Numbered from the stretch's first letter, positions 1 to 8,296 are shown. The stretch: 64,000 nt of DNA from Helicovermis profundi (GCF_033097505.1 NZ_AP028654.1:574001-638000), one strand, 5' to 3'. The notes: generated by a model from the sequence alone, not told the origin. A program made the numbers and translations.

Positions 1-78
1 AACAATATTTGAAAAACGAAGAAAAGTAAATTAAATATCGAAATCTAATATCGAGATATAAAACAAAAGTTCTCAATT

Positions 79-155
79 TGTACGATGCCTAAGAGTTCTA
101 ATACCCCCACTTCTTAAAAAAGTGGGGGATAAAGAACTCTATAAGGTACTGGATC
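79..155 (+). repeat. Family A structured repeat, truncated copy (A1)
   Basis: Shares the first half of the family A element (compare 8105-8240): GATGCC, the arm AGAGTTCT, a CCCCCACTT/AAGTGGGGG hairpin and the returning arm AGAACTCT, ending at CTGGAT. The second hairpin is absent, because the sequence runs straight into the 3' end of the HD-GYP gene at 162. It would act as a strong hairpin downstream of that minus-strand gene. Confidence 0.8.
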
Positions 156-161
156 ATATTA

Positions 162-1232
162 TTATTCAAAATTGTACACTTCAGATTCAATAATAATTGA
201 ATTATGTTCAAGTAAATTTATTGGAGTATAAACGAATTTTTCATTAATTTTTGATATGATTCTAATTGAAGGTCGAAGTGAAAAGCCTTTTGGAACTTGA
301 TCTACAACTGCAATTCTTCCATCGTTTAATTTTACAAGTGATCCTCTTGGGTAAGGGTCAATTTTATCAAGAAATGTACTTGCAATATCCTTAGGAAAAT
401 GAGTACCTGAAGTACCAATAATATATTCTATGGCTTCTTTTGGACTTCCTGCTTTTCGATATGGTCTATCGGATGTCATGGCATCATATATATATGCAAT
501 TCCAATTATATAAGCATAACGATTAATTTTTGAAGAATCAACTCTATGAGGGTAACCAGAACCATCTAAATGTTCATGATGTTGAAGTGTTATTGCTTTA
601 ATATAAGCATTAATATAGGTTTTATCCTTCAAAAATTTATAGCCTTCTAATGGATGCATAAGTATCATACGTTTTTCATCCATAGTAAGTTCTTTTGACT
701 TGTTAGTTATTTCATTAGGAAGAAAAGCTAGTCCAATATCGTGGTAAATACCTCCTAAAAAAATTTGTTTAACCATATCTCTTGATATTTTTAGTTCCCA
801 TGCAATTAGCATAGAAAGTATAGCAGTGTTCAAGGAAGAACTATATAAATAGTCGTCAACATTTTTAATATCAATATATTCAATTTGTTTCTCTTTTACA
901 GAAGATGTTTCATATAGAACATCTTCCGCGTATTCTGATAATTGGTTGTGAATAGTAAGTAAACTGGCTTCGTTATTTATAGCTTTTGCAAATAAATCTT
1001 TGATTAAATTTATGCCTTGAAGTCTAAGTGTTTGTTCTATGACTCTATTGATGTCTTTGTTACTATGCTCGTCTTTCAGATAAACAGTGAAAATTCTATT
1101 GCTGTTTATTTTTTCAACTAAGATATCAGTTAATGTTGCGCCGCTTTTAACTAATATTTGCCCTCTAGCATTATAAAGTGTTTCTCCTAAAATTGGAGAA
1201 CCTTTAATAAATTTTGTTGGAACAGCTCTCAT
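162..1232 (-). CDS. HD-GYP domain c-di-GMP phosphodiesterase
   Basis: Probably hydrolyses cyclic di-GMP in the cytoplasm. No membrane segment is visible. The first ~130 residues are not recognised. An HD-type domain follows with the metal-binding HD of YHDIG near residue 163, a later His in MHPLEGY, and the diagnostic HHEHLDGSGYP near residue 220, the GYP signature that separates c-di-GMP phosphodiesterases from generic HD hydrolases. I chose ATG at 1232, six bases after AGGGGTG, over a GTG three codons upstream that overlaps that ribosome-binding site. The gene stands alone, divergent from the GNAT gene at 1525. Catalytic residues look intact, so activity is likely; substrate is inferred from the family. 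Confidence 0.88.
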   Translation of the reverse strand: MRAVPTKFIKGSPILGETLYNARGQILVKSGATLTDILVEKINSNRIFTVYLKDEHSNKDINRVIEQTLRLQGINLIKDLFAKAINNEASLLTIHNQLSEYAEDVLYETSSVKEKQIEYIDIKNVDDYLYSSSLNTAILSMLIAWELKISRDMVKQIFLGGIYHDIGLAFLPNEITNKSKELTMDEKRMILMHPLEGYKFLKDKTYINAYIKAITLQHHEHLDGSGYPHRVDSSKINRYAYIIGIAYIYDAMTSDRPYRKAGSPKEAIEYIIGTSGTHFPKDIASTFLDKIDPYPRGSLVKLNDGRIAVVDQVPKGFSLRPSIRIISKINEKFVYTPINLLEHNSIIIESEVYNFE

Positions 1233-1414
1233 ATATAACACCCCTATTTTGGATAGAATATAAATTGATTTGAAACTCGCCTAAAAATATAATTGCAACA
1301 TGAGTCACGTCTTGCAACATGTTGTAGTATTTATACCCAACATAATATTTAAAAATCGTATAGAGTTAATATTTATAAAATGATTAAATATTAATTTTAA
1401 AATTTGAATTTATT

Positions 1415-1442
1415 ATTGAAAATGATTTTCTTAGTGTATAAT
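1415..1442 (+). promoter_or_regulatory. Putative promoter with palindromic operator for the GNAT gene
   Basis: A consensus -10 TATAAT lies at 1437-1442 with a weak ATTGAA -35 sixteen bases upstream. The 13-bp perfect palindrome GAAAATGATTTTC (1418-1430) overlaps the -35/spacer, placed to act as a repressor site. It resembles half of a Fur-type box, but that match is weak. The regulator is unknown. Confidence 0.4.
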
Positions 1443-1524
1443 AGTAATTGACAGATTCTTGAAGAACTAGTTAATAATAAATAACATTATAGAGTTAAAA
1501 AAGGTTTTAAAAAGGAGATAGTAA

Positions 1525-2067
1525 ATGTATATTGGAAAAAAAGTTGAATTAAGAGAATATAGAATTGATGATATTGAAAAAGCGCAAAAGTTTATAAATG
1601 ATTCAGAAGTAAAGATGTTGTTACATCCAGGAATTCCATACTTATATACTTATCAAGATGAACAAAAATGGTTTGACACTATAACAGCGACAAAAGACGT
1701 ATACAGTTTTGCTATTGAAACAATAAAAGAAAAAGAATATATAGGTGGGTGTGGAATAAATAATATTGATTGGAAAAATAGCGTTGTAGAAGTAGGTATA
1801 TTTATTGGTGATAAAAACTTGTGGGGTAAAGGTTATGGAACTGATGCTATGAAAATCTTAATTAGATTTATATTTGATCAGATGAATATAAATAAAATAA
1901 AACTTAAAGTATTTTCATTCAATGAAAGAGGAATCAAGAGTTACGAAAAATGTGGCTTCAAGAAAGAGGGTATATTGCGACAAGAGATATTTAGAAATGG
2001 TAAATACTATGATGATATTCTGATGGGATTACTTAGAAATGAATATATTCAAGGATTGCAAAAATAG
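1525..2067 (+). CDS. GNAT family N-acetyltransferase (RimJ/RimL-like)
   Basis: A 180-residue Gcn5-related acetyltransferase that transfers acetyl from acetyl-CoA to an amine, possibly a protein N-terminus or a small molecule. The fold is visible as VELREYRIDDIE at the N-terminus, the central VEVGIFIGDKNLWGKGYGTDA (acetyl-CoA pyrophosphate loop with GKGYGT), and the SYEKCGFKKEG element near residue 140 typical of RimJ/RimL and SpeG-like members. AAGGAG precedes the ATG. It opens a same-strand run of tailoring-type enzymes up to ~5.5 kb, suggesting small-molecule modification or resistance; the acceptor cannot be told. Confidence 0.85.
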   Translation: MYIGKKVELREYRIDDIEKAQKFINDSEVKMLLHPGIPYLYTYQDEQKWFDTITATKDVYSFAIETIKEKEYIGGCGINNIDWKNSVVEVGIFIGDKNLWGKGYGTDAMKILIRFIFDQMNINKIKLKVFSFNERGIKSYEKCGFKKEGILRQEIFRNGKYYDDILMGLLRNEYIQGLQK

Positions 2068-2182
2068 AATTAGTTGTGAAATTCATTATTTGAAGAGGCA
2101 AAAAAGTTTTTGGAAATACTAACTAAGAAGCAGTTTCTACAGAGATATTATATTTTTAAAAAATATTTGGAGGCTATAGAAA

Positions 2183-3037
2183 ATGAATTTACTGAAGATA
2201 AACAATTTAAATGAGAAACAAATAATTGAGATATTTGAATTAGCAGATAAATTAAAGGAAAAACCAAACCAAGAATTATTGAAAGGAAAATCATTTATAC
2301 TTTTTTTCCCTGAATCAAGTATAAGAACAAGAATTTCGTTTGAGAAGTGCATAACTGACTTGGGTGGAAATTGTATACTATTTCCACCGACAACTCTTGA
2401 TAAGAGAGAAGAACTTGAAGATGTAATAAAATATATTGAAAACTGGGCTGATTCAGTTATTATAAGACATTCAGATTATAACAAAATTTATGAAATATCA
2501 AAACACTCCAAAATTCCAATAATAAATGCAATGACATCAAAGAATCATCCTTGTGAGATACTTTCAGATTTATATTCAATAAGTAAAATAAGGGGAAATT
2601 ACAAATCTTTAATTTATACGTTTGTTGGTGAAAATGGAAATATATCGAATTCATGGAGAATAGCTGCAGAGGTACTTAATCTAAATTTAAATCATGTTTG
2701 TGTTAGTGGTAATGAAATTAAAGAAAATGACAAAAATTATTCGTTTTATACAGATTTAAATCAAGTGTTAGCTCTAAGTGATATAATTTTAACAGATCCA
2801 CTTTCAAATGAATTAAAAATAGATGAATATAAAGAAAAATACCAAATTACATTAGAAAGAATGAAGCAAACAAAGACTAATTCAATGTTAAATCCATGTC
2901 CTCCTTTTTTTAGAGGCGAGGAAGTTAGTGAAGAAGTAATAAATTCAGATTATTTTGTTGGACATAAATTCAAAGAAAATCTTTTATTTGTGCAACAAGC
3001 AATTATTTTGTATTGTTTGGAAATTACTATAAATTGA
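2183..3037 (+). CDS. Ornithine/aspartate carbamoyltransferase family protein, divergent
   Basis: A 284-residue member of the carbamoyltransferase fold, slightly shorter than OTC (~310). The carbamoyl-phosphate loop reads SSIRTR rather than the usual STRTR; HPCEILSDLYSI matches the OTC/ATCase HPxQ..D motif with E in place of Q; the C-terminal CPPFFRGEEVSEEVI corresponds to the OTC CLPxxRGEEVTDEVI segment, so the active-site Cys is retained. These substitutions argue against a housekeeping ArgF or PyrB. With GNAT, nucleotidyltransferase and methyltransferase neighbours it may carbamoylate a specialised substrate (inference). GGAGG lies just before the ATG. Confidence 0.7.
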   Translation: MNLLKINNLNEKQIIEIFELADKLKEKPNQELLKGKSFILFFPESSIRTRISFEKCITDLGGNCILFPPTTLDKREELEDVIKYIENWADSVIIRHSDYNKIYEISKHSKIPIINAMTSKNHPCEILSDLYSISKIRGNYKSLIYTFVGENGNISNSWRIAAEVLNLNLNHVCVSGNEIKENDKNYSFYTDLNQVLALSDIILTDPLSNELKIDEYKEKYQITLERMKQTKTNSMLNPCPPFFRGEEVSEEVINSDYFVGHKFKENLLFVQQAIILYCLEITIN

Positions 3038-3071
3038 ATTATAAAAACTTAAAAGAAAGGATGTAGTAAAA

Positions 3072-3167
3072 ATGACAAATGATATGATTAAGAAACATGT
3101 AGGAAAAAAATGCAAAATAATTGCAAGTGGGTCTCTTGGTGCAACTTTGATTGGGGAAATAATTTAA
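3072..3167 (+). CDS. Possible 31-residue peptide or gene remnant
   Basis: A short frame preceded by AAAGGATG encodes a basic start (MIKKHVGKKCKI) and then ASGSLGATLIGEII before TAA. It sits between two same-strand genes and has a plausible ribosome-binding site. The ending looks like the N-terminal part of a longer small beta-rich protein, so it may be a truncated remnant. No function can be assigned. Confidence 0.3.
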   Translation: MTNDMIKKHVGKKCKIIASGSLGATLIGEII

Positions 3168-3215
3168 ATAAAAAACTACTATTAAGTGTAGAGAAAAAAG
3201 ATTAGGAAGTGAAAA

Positions 3216-4346
3216 ATGATAAATTTAGAAACAGAAAGAGTAATATTATATCCTCTTGATTCAATAAACTTATTGCTATCATTAGAAAGTTTTCAAGAAC
3301 TCGAGAAAAGATTAGGAGTAACTATTACAGATAGAAAATTGGATGAAGAAATGCAATATGCTACGAAGGTAAGATTAAAAAAAGTTCTTGAAGATGAACG
3401 AAACTATTTGTGGCTAACAAATTGGGCAATTATTTCTAAAGACAAAAATTGTATAGTCGGTTTTGTTACGATAAAAGGTTGTCCAAACGACATGGGTGAA
3501 GTAACTATTGAATACGGTATTGAAAAAGAGTATCGAGGCAATGGGTATGCTACTGAGGCTGTTAAAAAGTTAATAAAATGGATTTTCATAAGTCCAAGAG
3601 CAAAATATGTAATTGTAGATATTGACAAAGTAAACACCTCTTCGCATAGGGTGTTAGAAAAAGTAGGAGCTATTAAATACAAAGAAACTGATGAGTTATT
3701 ATGGTGGAAAGTTAAAAATACGAAATTAAATGAAGTTGAAAAATTAATTGAGATAATTGAGTTGAATAAAGACCTAATTCGTGTATTTGATGCTTTAGAT
3801 AAAATTGGACTTGTTGAATATTATGTAGGAGCGGGAGCTTTAGCTCAAAATGTATGGAATATAGAGACTGGAAGATCACAGAATTATGGTATTTCAGATG
3901 TAGATATTATATATTTCAATCCTAATATGCTAGAAGAAGATGAAACTAAAATTAGGAAAAAACTTGAAAAAGAATTAGGAAATTTTCCAGTATGGCTTGA
4001 TGTGAAAAATCAGGCAAGAGTGCATTTGTGGTATAAAGAGAAATTTGGATATGAAATTGAAACATATAAATCATTAGAAGATGCAATAAAAACTTGGCCA
4101 ACTACTTCAACATCATTTGGAGTTCAAAGAGAAAGAAAAAACAAGTGGAATGTGTATGCTCCGTACGGTTTGCGCGATATATTTGAGATGAGAGTTAAAG
4201 CAAATCCAATACAAATAACAGAAGCAATATATATGAATAAGGTGCAAAAGTGGACTGATAGGTGGCCAGAATTAGAAGTCGTTGAATGGAGTGACAAAAA
4301 TATAGAAATTGTTAATACAGAAGTAATATCAATTGTTAGAAAATGA
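3216..4346 (+). CDS. GNAT acetyltransferase fused to a DUF925/COG3575-type nucleotidyltransferase
   Basis: A 376-residue two-domain protein. Residues ~1-170 form a GNAT domain: VTIEYGIEKEYRGNGYAT (acetyl-CoA loop) and SSHRVLEKVGAIKYKE near the end. Residues ~185-370 match the NTP_transf_6/DUF925 family: VGAGALAQNVWN, the catalytic-type YGISDVDIIYF (D-x-D), VHLWY, and the terminal KVQKWTDRWPEL. These families usually occur as separate proteins, so the fusion predicts a coupled acetyl/nucleotidyl modification. AGGAAG precedes the ATG. The substrate is unknown; a resistance or natural-product tailoring role is inferred from neighbours. Confidence 0.8.
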   Translation: MINLETERVILYPLDSINLLLSLESFQELEKRLGVTITDRKLDEEMQYATKVRLKKVLEDERNYLWLTNWAIISKDKNCIVGFVTIKGCPNDMGEVTIEYGIEKEYRGNGYATEAVKKLIKWIFISPRAKYVIVDIDKVNTSSHRVLEKVGAIKYKETDELLWWKVKNTKLNEVEKLIEIIELNKDLIRVFDALDKIGLVEYYVGAGALAQNVWNIETGRSQNYGISDVDIIYFNPNMLEEDETKIRKKLEKELGNFPVWLDVKNQARVHLWYKEKFGYEIETYKSLEDAIKTWPTTSTSFGVQRERKNKWNVYAPYGLRDIFEMRVKANPIQITEAIYMNKVQKWTDRWPELEVVEWSDKNIEIVNTEVISIVRK

Positions 4347-4390
4347 TTATCAAAATTATATATGAAAGGAAAAATTAAGAAAGGTGATAC

Positions 4391-4654
4391 ATGAAAATCA
4401 AGAATCAAAGAGTGTTTTTTAATGAACAATATGAAAATTGGGTGAATAGTGTTGATAAGAACAAGCTGAGAATAATGGAGCAGTCTATTGAGTTGCTTCG
4501 TATAGGAAAACAGGATAGTGTTCTTGATGTAGCTTGTGGAATAGGCGTATTATATCCACTATTAAGAAATATTCCAATAAGACGTTATATAGCAATTGAT
4601 ATATCAGAAAAGATGCTAGAAGAATTTGCTAGACAATATAAAATCGCTATTTGA
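4391..4654 (+). pseudogene. N-terminal part of a SAM-dependent methyltransferase (truncated)
   Basis: The 87-residue product has the first half of a class I methyltransferase: SVLDVACGIGVLYPLL (motif I, SAM-binding glycine loop) and YIAIDISEKMLEEFA (motif II acidic residue), then stops. A full enzyme needs roughly 100 more residues. A fragment matching the expected C-terminal end of such a methyltransferase lies at 5530-5673, on the far side of the DUF89 gene, so this looks like a split or decayed gene. The stop overlaps the ribosome-binding site of the next gene. AAAGGTGA precedes the ATG, so the fragment may still be translated. Confidence 0.7.
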
Positions 4655-4665
4655 GGAGAAATAAA

Positions 4666-5526
4666 ATGAAAATATCATATGAATGTATCCATTGTTTAGC
4701 TAGACAAGCAGTTGAAATTGCTAAAGAAGCTACTACTTTCGGAAATCAGCAAGAAGAAATTATAAAGAGATCATTAAAATCACTTAGTGAGATAGACTTC
4801 AACATGACTGCTCCAGAAATGGCTTACGAGATGCATCAACATGCGAAGCAAATTACTGGCAATTTAGATCCCTATAAAAATTTGAAGCAGCAGTATAATC
4901 AGATTGCAAAGGAAGTATCATTTAGAATAAAAGACGAAAAATGGATAGAGAACTCAAATGACTCATTTGATATAGCATGTAGATTAGCGATAGCTGGAAA
5001 TATTATAGATTTTTCTGTAGGTTTAGACTTAGAGTATTCAGATATTGTTAAATCAGTTGAGGATAGTATAAAAATGGATTTATATGGGAGTGGATCAAAG
5101 GCCCTTAAAATTGCCATTGGAAAATCAAAAAAAATTATGTTTATTTCAGATAATGCTGGCGAAATTATATTTGATAAATTTCTTCTTGAGCAACTACCAC
5201 TGGAAAAAGTTACATATGTTGTAAAAGGTGGACCTATAGTTAATGATGCTACAATGGAAGATGCAATTAGTTCAGGTGTTGTAGATTTAGTAAGAGTAAT
5301 TGACAATGGGTATTCTGCTCAAGGTACAATACTGAGTAAATGTTCGAAGACATTTATACATGAGTTTGAAGACTCCGATCTTGTTATTAGTAAGGGCCAA
5401 GCAAATTTTGAAACATTAAGTAACTTTGAAAATAAAGCAATTTTTTTCTTGCTACGGGCTAAATGTAAGTCGGTCGCTGAAGAAATTGGTTGTGAGCCTA
5501 TGGATTACGTTTTAACGAGTATTTAA
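4666..5526 (+). CDS. DUF89 / ARMT1-like damage-control phosphatase family protein
   Basis: A 286-residue DUF89 protein of the short prokaryotic type. Family members are metal-dependent phosphatases proposed to hydrolyse damaged or surplus phospho-metabolites. Visible signatures: N-terminal CIHC cysteine pair (residues ~6-9), central FISDNAGEIIFD carrying the conserved Asp/Asn metal ligands, VVKGGPIVNDAT, and the late SKGQANFETL motif. I chose ATG 4666 after GAGGAG in preference to a TTG at 4651 that overlaps that site. It lies between two pieces of what looks like one methyltransferase. The natural substrate is unknown. Confidence 0.8.
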   Translation: MKISYECIHCLARQAVEIAKEATTFGNQQEEIIKRSLKSLSEIDFNMTAPEMAYEMHQHAKQITGNLDPYKNLKQQYNQIAKEVSFRIKDEKWIENSNDSFDIACRLAIAGNIIDFSVGLDLEYSDIVKSVEDSIKMDLYGSGSKALKIAIGKSKKIMFISDNAGEIIFDKFLLEQLPLEKVTYVVKGGPIVNDATMEDAISSGVVDLVRVIDNGYSAQGTILSKCSKTFIHEFEDSDLVISKGQANFETLSNFENKAIFFLLRAKCKSVAEEIGCEPMDYVLTSI

Positions 5527-5529
5527 GAA

Positions 5530-5673
5530 GTGAATGTGCCTCATTATTACTGTGAACTAGATGATGTAAAAAATCTTTTAGCTGATTATGAAATTTTAAA
5601 AGTAAGACATATTGAAGATATATTTGATACAGCAAGTAGTTGGCATTATTTTGTACATGGAAAGAAAAAGTAA
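5530..5673 (+). pseudogene. C-terminal remnant of a SAM-dependent methyltransferase
   Basis: A 47-codon frame beginning at GTG encodes PHYYCELDDVKNLL, YEILKVRHIEDI and SSWHYFVHGKKK, the usual C-terminal signature of small class I methyltransferases (the pattern around SSWHYH). It lacks the SAM-binding half, which is present at 4391-4654. It probably belonged to the same gene before the region was rearranged around DUF89. A short direct repeat (TTTTGTACATGGAAA) spans and follows its end, at ~5649 and ~5681. Confidence 0.6.
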
Positions 5674-5727
5674 GAATATATTTTGTACATGGAAATAGTA
5701 CACTTTTAATATGATTTGAAAATAGTA

Positions 5728-5760
5728 AAGGATTGTTTCAAAATAGAAACAATCCTTTTG
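5728..5760. terminator. Bidirectional intrinsic terminator
   Basis: A perfect AAGGATTGTTTC/GAAACAATCCTT stem with a 6-nt loop, flanked by A and T tracts. It lies between the DUF89 region (plus) and the lipoprotein gene (minus), which converge here. Confidence 0.85.
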
Positions 5761-5778
5761 CAGTGTATATTAATTTAT

Positions 5779-6294
5779 TTATTTATCTAAAAAAATAACT
5801 TTTGTAACAAAAAAAGTATTATCAGTTTCGTCGTTTGCAAGGGTTAATTTTAAATCATATGAAGTACCTTTAGTATCATCTAAATTCTTATAACCAAAAT
5901 TTACATTTACTTCGATATTGTTGTCATTATCTTTTGATATTGAATTAACTACATATGAAAAGAAATCATGTTTATTTTCTATAAGTAATAATAATTTTGT
6001 GTTAATGTCGTTAAGTTCAGATTCACTGTAATCAGAATCCGTTAATGTAAATTCCTTTGAAAAATCCACAACGTTATTTGTGTGTACAGAAGCATCTATT
6101 CTCTTTAACAGCGCATCTATTTGCTTATTTTCTTCTTCTGTTGGAGTGTAGATGTTTTGCTCAATTACTTTGTTATTTGAAATGGTTTCTTCGCTTATAT
6201 CGGTCTGTTTACATCCGCTAAAAAGTGAAAGTATTAGTAATAAGAGTAATGTAATCAGTGCTACTTTAGTATGTAATTGTTTTTTCTTTGTCAT
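5779..6294 (-). CDS. Putative lipoprotein of unknown function
   Basis: A 171-residue protein with a basic N-terminus (MTKKK), a hydrophobic stretch (residues ~11-25) and a lipobox LFSGC with Cys28, so it is predicted to be lipid-anchored on the outer face of the membrane. The mature part is polar, rich in Asn/Asp/Glu, with a VNFGYKNLDDTKGTSYDL segment suggesting a small beta domain, but no family is recognised. AAGGAG precedes the ATG. Single gene, transcribed away from bioB. Confidence 0.75.
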   Translation of the reverse strand: MTKKKQLHTKVALITLLLLLILSLFSGCKQTDISEETISNNKVIEQNIYTPTEEENKQIDALLKRIDASVHTNNVVDFSKEFTLTDSDYSESELNDINTKLLLLIENKHDFFSYVVNSISKDNDNNIEVNVNFGYKNLDDTKGTSYDLKLTLANDETDNTFFVTKVIFLDK

Positions 6295-6516
6295 TTTATA
6301 CTCCTTTATTAGTACGTTATTAGTGTGTCCGATGATTTAATCGTTAACAATATAAATTGTAACATATTTATGGTTACTGAGATAGTAAAGTTTAAATAAT
6401 TACATTTTATTAAGATAATGAATTATAAAACATCAATTACTTGAAAAATGTTACAAATAGTAATATTTTAGTGGTTAGTATAATACATTTAGTATATAGC
6501 AGTATCGTCACATTAT

Positions 6517-6571
6517 TATTGTTAACCAATTCACTGTAAAGGTTGACAATATTGAATTGATTGTATAAAAT
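6517..6571 (+). promoter_or_regulatory. bioB promoter with BirA-type operator
   Basis: The dyad TTGTTAAC (6519-6526) - 15 nt - GTTGACAA (6542-6549) matches the arrangement of biotin-repressor BirA operators. Its right half contains the -35 TTGACA (6543-6548), with TAAAAT (6566-6571) 17 nt downstream as the -10. Repression by biotin-loaded BirA is inferred. The rest of the 6295-6602 gap is AT-rich with no further feature seen. Confidence 0.65.
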
Positions 6572-6602
6572 GAGTTCAAAATAATTAATAAAAGAGGTTA
6601 AT

Positions 6603-7583
6603 TTGAAAAATTATATTGAAAATCTTAAAGAAAATATTTTAAATGGTCAAAATATTACATTTGATCAAGCTATAAGATTGATAAATATTGATATATCCGA
6701 TGACGAATCACTAAATACACTATTTTCATGTGCAAATCAGATAAGAGAAAATTTTGTTGGTAATAAAGTTGATTTATGTACTATTGAAAATGTAAAATCA
6801 GGAAAATGTTCTGAGGATTGTAAATACTGTGCACAGTCAGTTTATTATAGTACTGGAGTAAATGAGTATGATTTAATGGAATATGATGAAATATTAAAAA
6901 ATGTACTAAAAATTCAAAATAAAGGTGTTAATAGATACTCACTTGTTACTAGTGGTAGAGGAATCATAGATAATATAGAGTTTGATAAATTATTGAATAT
7001 ATATAGTAATTTAAAAAAAGACACTAATATTAACATTTGTGCATCTCATGGGCTAGCAACAAAGAAGCAAATTTTAAATTTGAAAAAAGCAGGAGTTAGT
7101 AGATATCACCATAACATTGAAACTTGTAAAAGTAATTATGCAAATATTTGTTCTACTCATACATATGAAGATAGAATTATTACTATAAAAAATGCTTTAT
7201 CAGTTAACATGGATGTATGTTGTGGTGGAATTTTAGGTATGGGGGAAACAAGGCAAAACAGAGTTGAAATGGCTTTTGAAATAAAGAATTTAGGGATTAA
7301 GTCCATCCCTTTAAATGTTCTAATGCCTATAGAAGGAACACCATTTGAAAATATTAGAATTTTGCCTCCGCTTGAAATACTTAAAACAATGTCGGTTTAT
7401 AGATTTATAAATACAGATGCTTTTATTAGATACGCAGGTGGTAGAATTGCTTTAAGAGATAAACAAACTTTAGGATTGAAATCAGGAGTTAATGGCATAC
7501 TAACTGGGAATTTTTTAACTACAAGTGGCAGTAATATTAAAGAAGATATTAATATGGTTTTAAGAGAAGGTTTTGTGATTTGA
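6603..7583 (+). CDS. bioB: Biotin synthase BioB
   Basis: Radical SAM enzyme that inserts sulfur into dethiobiotin, the last step of biotin synthesis. At 326 residues it has normal length. It shows the radical SAM cluster motif CSEDCKYCAQS (CxxxCxxC), conserved Cys in NICASHG and ETCKSNY that would ligand the second Fe-S cluster, GGILGMGETRQNR, and the C-terminal RYAGGR. The start is TTG after AGAGG. No bioA/D/F is adjacent, so it is a stand-alone gene, consistent with dethiobiotin uptake or biotin genes elsewhere. Control by the BirA-type operator upstream is likely. Confidence 0.93.
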   Translation: MKNYIENLKENILNGQNITFDQAIRLINIDISDDESLNTLFSCANQIRENFVGNKVDLCTIENVKSGKCSEDCKYCAQSVYYSTGVNEYDLMEYDEILKNVLKIQNKGVNRYSLVTSGRGIIDNIEFDKLLNIYSNLKKDTNINICASHGLATKKQILNLKKAGVSRYHHNIETCKSNYANICSTHTYEDRIITIKNALSVNMDVCCGGILGMGETRQNRVEMAFEIKNLGIKSIPLNVLMPIEGTPFENIRILPPLEILKTMSVYRFINTDAFIRYAGGRIALRDKQTLGLKSGVNGILTGNFLTTSGSNIKEDINMVLREGFVI

Positions 7584-7666
7584 AAAGGATACATTTTCAG
7601 TTTAAAATGATTTTACGGTGGTATAATATTCTTATAAGCTGATGACTATATATTTAGGAGGTATCA

Positions 7667-8089
7667 ATGAATTATAAAGTTGTGTATTTTACAAGAACAG
7701 GATCGTGTAAAAGAGTTGCTGACAAAATTTCTAAAGAACTTAACTGTGATAAAGTAGAGTTATGTGATGATAAAAACTGGAAAGGCTTTATAGGTTTTTT
7801 TAAAGCGGGTTACTATACAAGCAAAAATAAAAATGTAAAAATTGAATTAAAAGGAAATATTGAAGATAAAGATAATATTATTGTAGTATCACCTCTTTGG
7901 GCCGGATCTCTTCCACCAGCTACAAGACTTTTTTTAGAAGATAGGAAACTTGAAGAAATTGATTTAGTTTTAGTTTCGGGAGGAAGTTTTATTAAAAATA
8001 AACCGAACTGTAAATCGATAAGTGAAATTACAAATAAATTAAAGAATGAAGATAAAGTTGTTAGTGAACTTGTGAGTAAACTTATTTAA
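7667..8089 (+). CDS. Flavodoxin-like protein
   Basis: A 140-residue flavodoxin-fold protein, predicted to bind FMN and act as a small electron carrier or NAD(P)H-quinone-type reductase. The N-terminal VVYFTRTGSCKRVADKI is the FMN phosphate loop; VSPLWAGSLPPATRLFL is the second flavin loop; LVSGGS the third. AGGAGG precedes the ATG. It follows bioB by 83 nt on the same strand and could share its transcript. BioB needs electrons from flavodoxin, so a functional link is possible but not shown. Confidence 0.75.
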   Translation: MNYKVVYFTRTGSCKRVADKISKELNCDKVELCDDKNWKGFIGFFKAGYYTSKNKNVKIELKGNIEDKDNIIVVSPLWAGSLPPATRLFLEDRKLEEIDLVLVSGGSFIKNKPNCKSISEITNKLKNEDKVVSELVSKLI

Positions 8090-8104
8090 TATTTTAATTT
8101 TTCT

Positions 8105-8240
8105 ATCCGATGCCTTAGAGTTCTAATACCCCCACTTCTTAAAAAAGTGGGGGATAAAGAACTCTAAAAAGGCCCTGGATTATGTTTTCTAAGATTCAGT
8201 GGGAGTGAAAAACTCCCTCTGAATCCAAGAAATTCATTTA
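8105..8240 (+). repeat. Family A structured repeat, full copy (A2)
   Basis: Reference copy of a ~136-bp element. The first domain is a long interrupted stem: ATCC..GCC..TTAGAGTTCT, loop AATA, CCCCCACTT, returning as AAGTGGGGG, ATAA, AGAACTCTAA, GGC, GGAT. The second hairpin is TTTCT, GATTCAG, GGGAGT / ACTCCC, CTGAATC, AGAAA. Near-identical copies lie at 25492, 46169 and (inverted) 59976, with a divergent tandem array at 48124-48664. It lies in the 350-bp gap after the flavodoxin gene, directly after a T-rich stretch. No coding potential is seen. Confidence 0.9.
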
Positions 8241-8253
8241 TGTTAATAACTAA

Positions 8254-8296
8254 AGCTAAAAGAAATGCCAGAAGTGGCAATCTTTTGGCTTTTTTA
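8254..8296 (+). terminator. Intrinsic terminator
   Basis: The stem AGCTAAAAGA-TGCCA / TGGCA-TCTTTTGGCT is followed by six T residues. It lies downstream of the flavodoxin gene and the A2 repeat. Confidence 0.8.

Noticed and set aside
1418-1430. Fur box
   Set aside because: The 13-bp palindrome GAAAATGATTTTC matches only part of a 19-bp Fur consensus and the downstream acetyltransferase has no iron link; kept only as an unassigned operator.
4899-5306. 135-codon minus-strand frame opposite the DUF89 gene
   Set aside because: It is the antisense shadow of a clearly conserved protein and has no start signal.
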